DNA from: Imbricaverruca yamaguchii
Taxonomy: Eukaryota > Arthropoda > Thecostraca > Neoverrucidae
NCBI GenBank assembly: GCA_034440575.1
Contig: JAOTOL010001476.1
Span: 89,501-153,500, forward strand
Direction: 5' to 3'
DNA length: 64,000 bases
The notes under the pieces were generated by a model, which saw only the letters and a program-made list of their open reading frames with translations, was not told the origin of the DNA and searched no databases. Positions within the stretch are counted from its first letter, which is position 1; every line of letters begins with the position of its first letter. Positions 1 to 10,958 of the stretch are shown one piece after another. A program made the position numbers and the translations under genes.

Positions 1-235
1 AGTACTACCACGCACGTGTCCCAGTACTGCCACGCACGTGTCCCAGTACTACCACGCACGTGTCCGAGTACTGTCACGCACATGTCCCAGTACTACCACG
101 CACGTGTCCCAGTACTGTCACGCACGTGTCCCAGTACTACCACGCACGTGTCCCAGTACTGCCACGCACGTGTCCCAGTACTACCACGCACGTCCCCCAG
201 AACTACCACGCACGTTCCCCAGAACTGCTACGCTC
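1..235. repeat. 22-bp minisatellite, truncated by window edge
   Basis: About ten copies of a 22-bp unit of the form agtactaccacgcacgtgtc plus cc. Units differ mainly at taccac/tgccac/tgtcac. Each good unit holds a CACGTG hexamer. The array enters from outside the window. The stop-free frames across it are repeat artefacts. Confidence 0.95.
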
Positions 236-246
236 GTGCTTGCCCT

Positions 247-893
247 GGCGGCTGGCGTTCGCAGCGGTGGTCAGGACACTGGCGGCTGACCGTGACGGTG
301 GTCAGAACACTGGCGGCTGACCGTGACGGTGGTCAGAACACTGGCGGCTGACCGTGACGGTGGTCAGAACACTGGCGGCTGACCGTGACGGCGGTCAGAA
401 CACTGGCGGCTGACCGTGACGGCGGTCAGAACACTGGCGGCTGACCGTGACGGCGGTCAGAACACTGGCGGCTGACCGTGACGGCGGTCAGGACACTGGC
501 GGCTGACCGTGACGGCGGTCAGAACACTGGCGGATGACCGTGACGGTGGTCAGAACACTGGCGGCTGACCGTGACGGTGGTCAGAACACTGGCGGCTGAC
601 CGTGACGGCGGTCAGAACACTGGCGGCTGACCGTGACGGCGGTCAGAACACTGGCGGCTGACCGTGACGGTGGTCAGAACACTGGCGGCTGACCGTGACG
701 GCGGTCAGGACACTGGCGGCTGACCGTGACGGTGGTCAGAACACTGGCGGCTGACCGTGACGGTGGTCAGAACACTGGCGGCTGACCGTGACGGTGGTCA
801 GAACACTGGCGGCTGACCGTGACGGCGGTCAGAACACTGGCGGCTGACCGTGACGGCGGTCAGAACACTGGCGGCTGACCGTGACGGTGGTCG
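247..893. repeat. 31-bp minisatellite
   Basis: About 20 copies of a 31-bp unit containing ggcggctgaccgtgacggtg then gtcagaacact. Most differences are C/T at one position (ggcgg versus ggtgg), suggesting recent expansion. It starts directly after the 22-bp array. Confidence 0.95.
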
Positions 894-1140
894 ACAGGTG
901 CGACGACGCCGCTTTGTACTTGCGCCGTGCACAGACTGGCTCATACGACGCACTTCGGGCTTGTCTGGGCTGGAACGTCATTACGCGTCCGCGGAATGGG
1001 GTCAACGAACCCTGCGACATGATTCAACGTCTTGCGTCATGTGGTTCAGTGATGCATGGCGCGAGGGGAAGGTGTGCAGCCGGGGAGGATCGGCTCGATG
1101 CCTGGCCGGGACTGCTATTGGAGCGAGTTCGGTGCCGCGG

Positions 1141-1306
1141 GTTCTTTTACGTCGCATTCAACCGCCAGGTCGTATGGCGTCGCCAACCTCTCACGCCGAT
1201 TGGTCGTGGGTGGACTCTGTAAATGCCGCCGGTTGCGAGATTCGAACAAACAATATTGCGATCGAGAGTCCGACGCTCTACCGACTGCCCTACCGCGGCC
1301 CGCCGG
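1141..1306 (-). mobile_element. tRNA-derived SINE, Lys-like head
   Basis: Read on the minus strand it starts with a tRNA-like head (A box near gtcggtagagcgtcgg, B box near gttcgaatctc). It continues into the body shared by most SINEs of this window (gaccaatcggcgtgagag, ggcgacgc) and ends near gaatgcgacgtaaaagaac. The head is closest to tRNA-Lys but carries changes, so it is not a functional tRNA. Target duplications are not clear. Confidence 0.8.
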
Positions 1307-1376
1307 CGCCGCCAGAGCGACCCACGTGATCCATCGGCGACTCCGGATCGTGTCAGCAGCTGAAGTGGCGGTCGGC

Positions 1377-1528
1377 ACTGTGCGACGCACTCTGCAGCTG
1401 AGGCCATGTGTATGGCGTCGCCTGCCTCTACCCTTGCAGGAAGTGCAGGCACCGTGGGGAATCGAACCCCGTACCTCTGACGTGCCGGCGATCAGCTTGA
1501 CCACCGAGCTGCCGACGCGCCGAAGCTG
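1377..1528 (-). mobile_element. tRNA-like SINE, fourth head type
   Basis: The minus strand shows a good D-arm (cagc/gctg), a B box (ggttcgattcc) flanked by a perfect T stem (gggg/cccc), and an anticodon stem that does not pair. A CCTGCAAGGG-like linker follows, then ggcgacgcc and gagtgcgtcgcac, which resemble the 3' body of the other SINEs. I read it as a SINE with another tRNA-like head. A decayed tRNA pseudogene is the alternative. Confidence 0.5.
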
Positions 1529-1577
1529 AAACGCTGCAAAGGGTGCCGGTAGTTGACAGGTGCATTCTGCACCCGGG

Positions 1578-1662
1578 TTCTGCCTTTGCTCTGCCTTTGT
1601 GCCTTTGTTCTGCCTTTGTGCCTTTGTTCTGCCTTTGTTCTGCCTTTGTTCTGCCTTTGTGG
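1578..1662. repeat. Short tandem repeat, about 11 bp, pyrimidine-rich
   Basis: About eight copies of ctgcctttgt with g or c as extra base. Imperfect phase; T/C-rich on the plus strand. Confidence 0.85.
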
Positions 1663-2315
1663 TCGAGGTAAGAGGTCTGCTCGGTGGTGCGAGGTCTCGG
1701 CAAGACACCGCCCACCGTCGACAGTCGGCCCCGCTGACGAAACTCCAGCCTGCTCTCTCGTCCCTGCGCCAACTGGAGTCACACAGTGTGTGTATGGTGT
1801 GCTCGTGGAGGCCGGCTGACGTCAGCTCGTGGAGGCAGGCTGACGTCAGCTCGTGCCGGGAATTAGCCAGCACGTGACTTCCTCACCAACTGGACGGATG
1901 ACCAGGCTACATGAGTCGCCCCAAAGCCAGGGCGCCACGAGGCATCAGCCTGTATATCTACGGTGTCAGCGGTCTCTCAGTCGTTCTAGAATGTCGACGC
2001 TACTGCACTGTGTCCAGGTGATACTACAAGGCACTATGCCCACTCGCAGATCCAGTGTGTGTGTGCGTGAGGGGTAGGGCAGGTCATGTGGGCGATAAAC
2101 CTCAAACTGACTAAATCAAATCATAAGCCGAGATTTCCTCGAAAAACAAGTACATGTAATGGTAATTTAACTGGCGTCCTTCTTGAAGCTGGATCGGGAA
2201 CCTGCAAAAAAGTGAAACCTCTTATTTATAATCTCCATTTTTTTCAAAATCCTGCAAAAGAACTATGATTTTCTGTCGCTTCGGACTAGTTGGTCCCTGC
2301 CAAACGGACTCACTC
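1663..2315. other. Unassigned non-coding DNA
   Basis: Contains a short two-copy repeat (ggctgacgtcagctcgtgga, near 1813-1850). Otherwise I see no gene, RNA or repeat. Confidence 0.5.
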
Positions 2316-2565
2316 CAGACCAGACGGGAGGTTCCCCAACAGCCACACCCATTGACTCACTACCCCAGACCAGACGGGGGGTCCCAACAGCCCCGCCCAT
2401 TGACTCACTATCCTCGACCAGACAGGGGGGTCCCAACAGCCCCGCCCATTGACTCACTATCCTCGACCAGACAGGGGGGGGTCCCAACAGCCACACCCAT
2501 TCACTCACTATCCTCGACCAGTCGGCAGGTTTTTCAACAGCCACACCCATTGCACGCGTGCCTAT
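2316..2565. repeat. 48-bp minisatellite, five copies
   Basis: Five units containing cccaacagcc, cccattgactcactat and cctcgaccagac. Units differ in the length of a G run (3 to 7 G). The first and last units are the most diverged. Confidence 0.9.
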
Positions 2566-3099
2566 ATTGCCGTGCTATTAGGAACATTTTTGCCGGAAAA
2601 TCTGAGACAGGAAACCTGAATGGTAACTGACTGGCAATCTCTCTGATTCACAAAATCTGATTCACAGTGAATCATATTTTTTGTATACTGAAATTTCCTG
2701 TTTCCCTATCATAGATACTCGTGTCACAGCCTGGAAACCCAGTTATTTTTCGTTCCCGGATGTTACCACATGTATAGCTTCCAATGGCCATGTTCGAAGC
2801 ACTCATGAATTAAGCGCAAATGTGAAATTTATTGTGATTACTCCTTGATCACCAGCTGGGTCAATCAGTTAAAAGCACAGACAGGTGGGAAACTTGGAAT
2901 GAAGCTAGTTTGGCCAAGGCTGGTTCGATGTTCCCATGGTCTGGCCTCAGGGATCCAAGCTACTCTTTTGTCTCCCGAATGCCATTTCGTGCGGAAAAAA
3001 TGTGGTGTACCACAATGTAGACTGCACCAATTCATGACACGTAGGGCAATTGTAGCCGTTCAGATGATGGAACAGTTGATGGTTCCTCAGCACCGACGG

Positions 3100-3154
3100 T
3101 GGGCGCAAAATGACCCTGGTAGTCGACGCGCCCCTAAACTCCAATTCATCATCA
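3100..3154 (+). mobile_element. LINE 3'-end stub with 13-bp target duplication
   Basis: A 55-bp insert starting tgggcgcaaaatgaccct, then gtcgacgcgcccctaaact, then ccaat and a (tca)n tail. It is flanked by tcagcaccgacgg at 3087-3099 and 3155-3167. The tail plus target duplication is typical of target-primed reverse transcription. This is the only stub in the window with its tail to the right. Confidence 0.8.
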
Positions 3155-3263
3155 TCAGCACCGACGGGCTGAGCGGCAGTCGAGGTGTGGCCGGTGTGGT
3201 CAGCCTGACCGGTTCCCATGCTCCTCACGTGAGGCGCTGACACAGCGACCGCTGTATTTCCAG

Positions 3264-3429
3264 ACGGAGGACGACGCAGAGTTGGGCGCTGCGAGCCGCC
3301 GCCACCGGCCAGCACGAGGCACCGCCCGACCTGCCGCCGCCCTACTCAGCCGTCACGCCCGAGCCGCCGCCCTCCTACGAGTCCATCTGCGCCGCCGAGG
3401 ACGCCGCCAAGCGCGGCGGCGGCGTTTGA
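3264..3429 (+). CDS. Candidate 3'-terminal exon of a PY-motif protein (partial)
   Basis: A plausible acceptor (gtatttccag, ending at 3263) is followed by an open frame that reaches TGA at 3427-3429. A second possible acceptor ends at 3312. In that frame the last 38 residues hold PPPY and PPSY within PPDLPPPYSAVTPEPPPSYE. PPxY motifs bind WW domains of NEDD4-type ubiquitin ligases and sit in the cytoplasmic tails of many membrane adaptors (Ndfip, WBP1 and others). The rest is Ala/Arg-rich and gives no family. Upstream exons were not found in this window, so the gene would start to the left, or this is a lone relic. Overlapping frames are also open because the stretch is GC-rich. I infer the coding frame from the doubled PY motif only. 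Confidence 0.4.
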
Positions 3430-4357
3430 TCCGGTGCGTCTGTGGGTCAGAAGTCGTCCGCGCCGGGTCAGACGTCAACGGTTGCCACGCAACGGCGAGT
3501 GGAATTGATCACCGGATCAAAGGCTGTGCAGGATCGCCGACCGCCGTCCGGTGCAAAGGCCACACTGCGGGTACGTCGGTGCTCTCGTCACGGAGGTCGA
3601 GGCTCGATCAGCCCGCAGCGAGAATTCGCCCGTGTCGTTGTCCGCTGTCGACAGGTGTGCCTTCTTGCCGAGGGTCAGCTCTGACGAGGTGTGACCCTCA
3701 CCACTTCCGTCCGTCACGTGCGCCGGCTGGACGGACACGGGTCTGTAGCGTCGTGCCGCTGCCGACACGAGCTTCCGGGCCGTTGGCTGCATCGACAGGA
3801 AGTCGCACGTTTCCGGCACCCGGAAGTGCTGTGCAGTACGGTGTATTTAGTATGCGCGTGCGGAGAATCTCTGCCCTATGGTGTGGCGAGACGTGACGAG
3901 AAGCGCTTGCATTACCGCACCACACGGGTATCATCTATTCATGTTGGTGGCAGTGATTTCTTACTGGCAGGCCCTGCTCGTGTCGAGGTGTGCAGATCCT
4001 GTGGTAGACGTGACAGTACAGAGCCGCTGTGCGTCAATCTGATCATTGTTATCGAGCTACTCGGCGTCTACTGCGGCAGCGGCTGCGATGCTATCGGCGT
4101 CAGTGTGATGTTGGTGTGATTTTGTTTTGTACCGAAGGTGGCTGCCGGCACTGCGCCGACCGACTGTCTAGAACTGCCACCGCCGCAGGCGATACGATCG
4201 CCGAGTGACTGCCACTGAGGTTAGCATGACCTCGGGCGCGTAGTCTTTCCCCGAGGCAGGGCTGTGTCAAACTGTTGTCGCGGCGGACGCGACGGTGATG
4301 TCAGGTGGATCGTCGCGTCGGGAGGTGCTCGACTCACAATGGCACGCGCACAGCTGG
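3430..4357. other. Unassigned DNA, possible 3' UTR of the PY-motif exon
   Basis: GC-rich unique sequence. No frame resembles a known protein, and I see no clear polyadenylation signal. Confidence 0.35.
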
Positions 4358-4366
4358 GTTCGGCTG

Positions 4367-4529
4367 GGAGATGAGTAGTCTAGGGGCAAGTTGCCCGTCT
4401 CACAATCGAAAGGCCGTGGGCTCGAGTCTCACCTGTCGCTGCTCTTCTCCCGCGGCCAATCGGCGTGAGAGATTGGCAACGCTACATGACCCAACGGTCG
4501 ATGTGTCGTAAAACCAATAACCAGCCGAT
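4367..4529 (+). mobile_element. tRNA-derived SINE, Val-like head
   Basis: The head reads gatgagtagtctaggggcaa, then gcccgtctcacaatcg with a CAC-containing anticodon loop as in tRNA-Val, and a B box ctcgagtctc. The body holds aatcggcgtgagagattgg and gtcgatgtgtcgtaaaacc, and the tail is caataaccagcc. Flanked by gttcggctg at 4358-4366 and 4530-4538. Confidence 0.85.
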
Positions 4530-4538
4530 GTTCGGCTG

Positions 4539-6745
4539 TAATTTTGCCTTGCTGGCTTCCAGCCAGGTGGTGACGTCAGCTGCCGCTGGCGTGTGACACG
4601 TGTGTGCAGTTCACGTCTGTTGTTGACTTTTGAAGATGTGTTTTGTCTGTGGAGATGGTGTGTTTGTGGACTGTGGGTGAAGTGAAGAGAAGGCCAGATC
4701 TGGGAGCGACGTCAAGTACTTGCAGAAGACGTGAACATGCAAGAGTGCTTGGTATCGGTTGTCTTGAAATGTCGGAGCACTGGAAGGGAAAACTTGCAGA
4801 GAAGAAAGGTACTTGAAGCGAGGCTTGCAGTTATCCGAAGGTGAAGTGAAGCCTAGCCTGGTATTCAGGGTACCGACCAGCCTGATGAAGGTCTCTTGCT
4901 GGAAGCATTGTGCTGTGCATGGTACGTTACATCATAATACATGTATGGTGATAATAACAGCGGAAACGGCACCCTAATTACGGATAGAGGACGAATGCGG
5001 AAGACGATGGTGGGTTGGAATCCCCTGGTTCGCTGCCGTGTTAATATCGGTTTGTTATTTCCCTTACTGAATCTGAAGACTTTTGGACCCGCCCTCCCCA
5101 GTTTGGCCAGATATTCAGCCCTGCGCCTGACACGGCGTTTTAAAGAGATACGTCAGGACATCAGCGTCCCAAAATCTCTTAATTCCTACTACCCCGGATC
5201 GTACCAATTATTCAAATATCCTGCACTAAAACGCAGAAATAGCCATTGTATGGGTGAATTCAGAATACCAGCATTGCTGAGATTCCAGCGTGCCCCCAAT
5301 ATTCCACAACCGCGAGGTCTCAAAGCCCAAAAGTTATCAAATCTCCAATGATTCAAAGTGCCGTATGCTCCAAAACCACGACTCGGGCGGCTTGACAGGA
5401 CGATTATAGCAAAGCAGACGACTCCGAACCGCATTGCATTGCGGAGTGCGCCTCGAAGCTCCTACAATGTCTTGCAAACTGGTATGACCAGCAAGGTATA
5501 TTAGACCCGATCAATGGAATTGTTGCTCGTCGCCTCACATTTTCGTTTAGGTTTCCTTTATCTTTTCACTGATAATCTTGTATTTAAACATTGTGCGATT
5601 CATCTTGATCAGACATGGAGGAAATTTGATGGACAGCTAATTTGTACCAGTCCGATGGATCGTTCTCTGATTGGTCGTGGTGCTGCGGTTGATCACAAGC
5701 CCGGATCGACAATGGTTTGGGGGCGTGGTGAATCGGTATTTGTGAGAAACTGAGGGGGTGAAAATGGCAGGGAAGGAGCAAGAGTGTCGGCTTTCTTGCT
5801 TTGCACCAATGTGTAAAAACACCACAAACACTGACCCAGAATAGGCATTCATTGGTCTCCCTATCGACGACAGGAACAGTGGGATATGGAGCAACGCGCC
5901 CACCGGGATGGCGCTTTGATTTTTTATTTACACTGCGCGTATAGTTTTAGCCATTTCAGTTCTTGATGCAGCTCTGTTTTCTATTTTTAACCATCGCCTT
6001 GCGAAATAATGGCTGACAAAAAGAAGTAGGCTTGCGGAACGAAATTGACCTTGCAGAAAGAGGTTAATCATTCGCTGATGGTTTAATGTTATGAAAGATT
6101 CATCATTTCCAACTGAAGCTTTGAAAACAAACTCGGCGTGAACGCAAAGCTGGCTCCAGCATGTGATGTGGAGCGAGCATCCCACAAATGGCAACAGGCA
6201 CGGCAGCCTATGCAGATTCGCCCACGGCCTTCGCGCCACACCAACACGAGGTTGCGAGGAAACGCTGCGCAGCCATGCCATCTATGAGCACATCTAGAAA
6301 ATTGCCACGGAAGGGGCTGATATTTATTTTATGGGAACAAGCCTACATCCGTAATTCGAGTCTGATTTCGACCGTTCTTTTTCCCGCAGCCCCGTTTCCA
6401 TTTTATGTTTTAAAATATTATTTTACCCCTCCCCATTACTCCCCCCAGTCTAGGTTTCATTGCCGGTCCCACCGGGTTATTTTCATGGTGGACGAGAGCC
6501 TGGCTGTGGGAACCAGCGAATTGTTTTCATGGAACGAAATGTCTGAATTGGACGTTATTTCCAGTTGACACCCATCGGCACTTCATCTAATTTTCACTAT
6601 TTTTAACGGGCCTGATTTATTCATTTTTAACTTAACATAATGAGCAACAACTTAGTTTTTCTGTAGAAGGGCCCAGTCTACTGCCATCCTTTGGAAGTCC
6701 CATAATTTAAATCCCCTCTCGTTCGTTTCAAAACGACACATCGGA
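4539..6745. other. Unassigned DNA
   Basis: Moderately AT-rich unique sequence. No frame over 140 codons resembles a known family. Part of the right end may be the 3' UTR of the LINE at 6746-9690, but no tail or polyadenylation site is clear. Confidence 0.4.
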
Positions 6746-7749
6746 TTACAAATCCATTAGTACTCCTGATTGAATAATTGGAGAACTGTTGGAAAAGTCA
6801 CCGCTAAGAGAAGCCATCTGACAAGATCCAAAACAACGTCTAAGTTCGTCAGCATGGTACACGATCAAAACTTGAACTGTCAGTGGTGATCGACACCAGG
6901 CGCACTGGGGTCTGTCGCCACCGCCCAGCAGGTAACCGTGCGTGGCGTAGTGTACCCTATGTGGAGACGACGCATAGGGCACATATTGTGTCACCTCTTC
7001 CTGCCTATGCTTATAAGACGAACCCCGTGGTTCCAGACGTGGCTTGATGGTTCTCAGTTTGTTCGCCAGGGCCATGCTCCACATTGCTTGCCACTTGCGG
7101 AGGAGAAAGATGGAATTCTGTCGTAAATGGTCCGTGACGGAGAGTGGCAGTGACCGCGTGCATCGGGCATGTGCTGCTCGCTTCGCCGATGGCGTCAACG
7201 GCAGATCCACAGACACAAAACACTGCCCACTCCAGCTTGCTTTTGAGACCCATCGGTATAGGTTGGCACCAATTCCTGGAATGATGCGATATGTTTTAAT
7301 GCCACCGGACGAAACTTCTGGAGCAGCATTTACTTTTGTTGTTTTCGCGATACACATCCACCTCCTGCACAATCAGCTCCCATTGAGGTGTCTCCATATC
7401 CTGTGCTCTCAGGATTCCTTTCAGTTTGACTCTACTTCCTTGGAGGAGCTTTCGAATGCGTATGCCAAACGGGGCGACACTCAAATGACGTTCCCCTGGG
7501 AAAATGACGTTGACGTTCCCATGGGAAAAACTCCCTGTTCGGGAGTTGCTGCTAAAAATAAGAAACACAGAAGGTGGGGTAACCAGGAAACACGTGAAGC
7601 TTGCAGGAGTAGCACATTCCGAGCCTATCTCTGCGCAGACATAGAGGTGGCACGTGTGCTTCTACTGAGAGGTTCATGGTGAGTCAGGCGTGAAATGCTC
7701 CCACGCAATGAGGATGGCGGTGTGATGGATGGTGTCGAGCTTACGTTTG

Positions 7750-7806
7750 CTGGTTGGTTACTGGAGTTTATGGGCGCGTCGACTGCGTCGGTCATGCAGC
7801 GCACAT
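7750..7806 (-). mobile_element. LINE stub inside the jockey-like element, 13-bp target duplication
   Basis: A 57-bp insert (ctggttggttactggagttt, then gggcgcgtcgactgc, then ggtcatgcagcgc) flanked by gagcttacgtttg at 7737-7749 and 7807-7819. Its simple-sequence tail is to the left, so it reads on the minus strand. It postdates the LINE it interrupts. Confidence 0.85.
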
Positions 7807-8062
7807 GAGCTTACGTTTGTTTGTCGCAGCGATACCGTCAGCTAAGACGGGCGTAGTGAGTTTTGAGCGTTCCAGTACAAACGGTACAGTAACATAAGCG
7901 TCACCCGATCTGCACCATAGGTGACTCGAGCTACACATTTCGATATGTCCAATACGCTGATGCACATTTCCCATACAATTATCAGGTGGTGTCTGTATGC
8001 AAGATGTGGGCCAAATTTAATTCCTAAGAACCGCGACACCGCGGTGCACTATTGTACTATTG

Positions 8063-8242
8063 GGGGCGGGGGTGGCCGAGTTGTTAAGGTGCTGGGCTCT
8101 GGGTACCAAAGGTCCCGGGTTCGACACTCACACCGCTCCGGACATTTCCCAATCACGCGCCCCACCGGCCGAAACAGTGTGGGCGTCGCCATTAGCCGTG
8201 ATCGTGCATATAGCGCGTCTTGAATCGCCCAAGAAACAATAA
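8063..8242 (+). mobile_element. tRNA-derived SINE, Leu/Ser-like head, 15-bp target duplication
   Basis: The A box region gtggccgagttgttaaggtg and B box gggttcgacac are as in class II tRNAs. A body follows without the domain shared by the Lys and Val types, ending cccaagaaacaataa. Flanked by actattgtactattg at 8048-8062 and 8243-8257. It splits the RT and thumb segments of the LINE pseudogene. A second, CpG-decayed copy lies at 21040-21208. Confidence 0.88.
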
Positions 8243-9025
8243 ACTATTGTACTATTGTATTGTTGCTGCAAAGACAGTTATGAGTAGCAGCATCGTGCCT
8301 GTAAAAGTTGGCATCCGGTACGCCGGCTAGATCGGTACATTCCCTCCATAGAGTTCCATATCTTGATAAGATCGACGACTTCTAAAGCGGATGACGACAG
8401 TCTTCGTTGTTGAAAGTTACGGCCCATTGTTATTTTCCAACTTTTAGATGCACGAGATTGCTGGTTGTAACTGCCTTTGCAATAGTGGCGTTCGGGAGAC
8501 ACAGTACCAAATGGCAAAATAATCCACGAACAGCGTACGTTCCATATTGCACGGAATGACGTCGCCAATGTCGTAAATCATGATGCAGAACACGGGCAAA
8601 CTGAGGACACTTCCCTGTGGGAAGCCGCTGTTTTGAACAAAGCATTGGGGGGGGGGGGGGAAGGTGGTTGTCAATGCGTATGCAAAATTGTCGTTCTTTC
8701 ATAAAATTCTGAAAAAAATGTCTCCGTACAGCCGATAATTCCTTTCTTTCAAAGTTTCAGTAGAATTCCGCGGCCCCACGTTATGTCATATGTCTTATCC
8801 ATGTCAAAGAAAACAGCACTTAGGTAGTACTTTTCCGGAAAGTCATCCTAACCTCTGTGTTCAAGGACACAATATAGTCAATGGTGCTACGTTTTTTTTA
8901 CGATCGTCGCATTGATAATTTGCAAGAAGAGCACGTGTTTCTGAAGAGCTTTAAAGACGAACATTTTCCATAATCTCAAGTAATTTGCACAATGCACACG
9001 TCAAGGAGATCGGGCGATAGCTCAA

Positions 9026-9151
9026 AGGGCCAGCGTCACTTTTCCCGCTGATACACCGCTGATACAAAGGGCCAGCGTCACTTTTCCCGCTGATACACCG
9101 CTGATACAAAGGGCCAGCGTCACTTTTCCCGCTGATACACCGCTGATACAA
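9026..9151. repeat. 42-bp tandem repeat inside the RT pseudogene
   Basis: Three copies of a 42-bp unit (aaagggccagcgtcactttt, then cccgctgatacaccgctgatac). They lie between the segments encoding PLLKPGK and SYRPISL. The period is 14 codons, so the frame is kept. Confidence 0.9.
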
Positions 9152-9690
9152 AGGGCCAGTATGAATGACGTCACTTTTCCAGGCTTAAGTAGCGGGACAG
9201 CCGTTGCCTCCACGATGGAGGTTGTGGCTCAAACTCCCATAAATGGTCAAATGCACATAAAAGCACTGTAGCCACTTCCGATGGCAGATGCCTCAGAAAG
9301 TCGCTATGCACCCCTTCCGGGCCCTCAGAGACGCTTCAAAGCGAGGAAACAGATATTTGCTCTGACGGAGTAAACGGTCGGTTGTATAAAAAATGCAGCG
9401 ATGTAGATAATTCAACCAAGGACACCTCATAGTGGGCTTTGCAACGAGCGAAGCTTGGGTCAGTAGTTCCCGTCCGACTTCTCTCTGGAAATGCTGTTCC
9501 GATTGCATTGGCCACATCCACTGGGTGAGCACCTCACGATCGTCAAGAACTACTACAGGTAGCGGGGTCGTGCTGAACTGACCTGAAGTTCTTTTAATTC
9601 AGGACCAGATCAAAGAGTAAGGTGTGGCACGATTCAAGGACTTGGGATATTCGCGCCAGGAGGTTCGTTTTGCTTCCTGTATCGTGCGGC

Positions 9691-10848
9691 GCGCGAAAGC
9701 CCCTAGCACGTTTAAGGTCAATTAAATTATAGGTGGTGCTATCACGATTAAAGATGTTTTACTTTCGCCTCCCCCCCCCAAAAAAAAAAAAGGTGCCACA
9801 TCGTCACTACTCCGAAGCCACGGGTCCAAATGGACCTTCGCTTGTTTCTCCCGCGAGAAGACGGCGCCAGCAATTGCAACCTGTGCGCAGCAATTGCAAC
9901 CGGCCTCATGCTTTTGGAGAAAATGATGTTCTATCAACCATCCCGTGTATCACCTAGACCTGGTGTTCCCTACACTGCACATACCTACATCGCACAGATA
10001 CCGTAAATATCCACAGCAACACTATTTCCAGCGAATAAGGTAGTGCAATGCAATCAGATAACCACAAGTCGATGCGCAGTAAGGAGATCTCATCAATAAT
10101 TTGAACGCCTCCGTGAATAGGTCCTTCGTCCGCAGAGCTAGCTCATGTATACTTGCACACGACACAAAACCGCCGGCGGAGATATCGGAGATATCACTGC
10201 CACACCTGCACACGACACAAAACCGCCGGCGGAGATACCGGAGATATCACTGCCACGCCTGCACACGGCACAAACAGCTGAGAATTGCTTGCGATTGCCA
10301 GCCTTGGAGAGAACGCCGGCGGCCGGCGGCCTCTCACGCCCATCTGTCGCAGGCGTCGGCGGACATCGAGTCGAGAGGCGGCTCCTCTACTTGTGTAAAA
10401 ACAACACAAAATCTACAGGAATAGCTTTGTGTTCCGGGACCATTCCCCCGGAACTTCCCGGAGTGTCCAGCATTAGCTGCAGGTACTGCATGCAAGTATT
10501 TATCATAGCCTCCAATGCGTCCTCTGATATTTTCGTACTCCTCAACAATTGCGCTGCAACTCACAATTGGGGTGGGGTGCCAATATTTCGGATTCGTCTA
10601 CGGAATTGTAAACATGATTTTTCCATTGATGAACGTATTTCTCGTGCTGAAACTAACGCAAACAGGGACGTAAATTTGACTAAGTCAGCAACAGAGAGAT
10701 GAATTCGTGAAAACGCATTGGATAACGCAATGCATAGAGGAAATAGTCCGAGGTAAAAATGGATTAGAAGAGCCCATCCACAAGGCATGATGTGAAACAT
10801 TTCAATTATTGCGATGGAGTAAGACAGCATATAGTTGTACACTTCGCA
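9691..10848. other. Unassigned DNA with a two-copy 56-bp repeat
   Basis: About 10150-10265 holds two copies of a unit with acacgacacaaaaccgccgg and gagatatcactgcca. A C/A homopolymer run lies near 9770. No gene recognised. Confidence 0.5.
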
Positions 10849-10896
10849 AACACACACACACACACACGCACACGCACACACACACACACACACACG

Positions 10897-10954
<58 letters not shown>
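10849..10954. repeat. (CA)n(TA)n microsatellite, left flank of the transposon
   Basis: About 75 bp of CA with a few CG and GA interruptions, then about 27 bp of TA. The same composite repeat, with TG, resumes right of the transposon at 13463. Confidence 0.95.

Positions 10955-10958
<4 letters not shown>

Larger units (their letters stand above)
6746..9690 (-). pseudogene. Jockey-like non-LTR retrotransposon ORF2 (reverse transcriptase), decayed
   Basis: Minus-strand fragments line up in the order expected of a jockey-clade ORF2. Near 9690-9530 is the pre-RT segment (TIQEAKRTSWREY). Near 9530-9290 is a linker of the kind seen before the RT (VANAIGTAF, YNRPFTPSE). Near 9230 is PLLKPGK, and near 9000 is SYRPISLTCALCKLLE, RT motif 1. 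Near 8800 is AVFFDMDKTYD, RT motif A. Near 8630 is GFPQGSVLS, motif B, and near 8550 is FVDYFA, motif C, where the catalytic DD is lost. Near 8380 is LSTTKTVVIRFRSRR, and at 8039-7850 is FLGIKFGPHL through TYGADRVTLMLLYR, the thumb region. The C-terminal tail lies at 7570-6746, with HRQEEVTQYV, THGYLLGGGDRPQCAWC and PLTVQV. Frames switch several times and stops are common, so it is dead. A SINE (8063-8242) and a LINE stub (7750-7806) have inserted into it. The endonuclease domain and ORF1 were not found. Confidence 0.85.

Noticed and set aside
1..893. CRISPR-like array
   Set aside because: Units are head-to-tail with no unique spacers, and the genome is eukaryotic.
4860..4900. Hammerhead ribozyme core (cctgatga)
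   Set aside because: No stem II or GAAA partner in the right place; other ctgatg words in the window also lack them.
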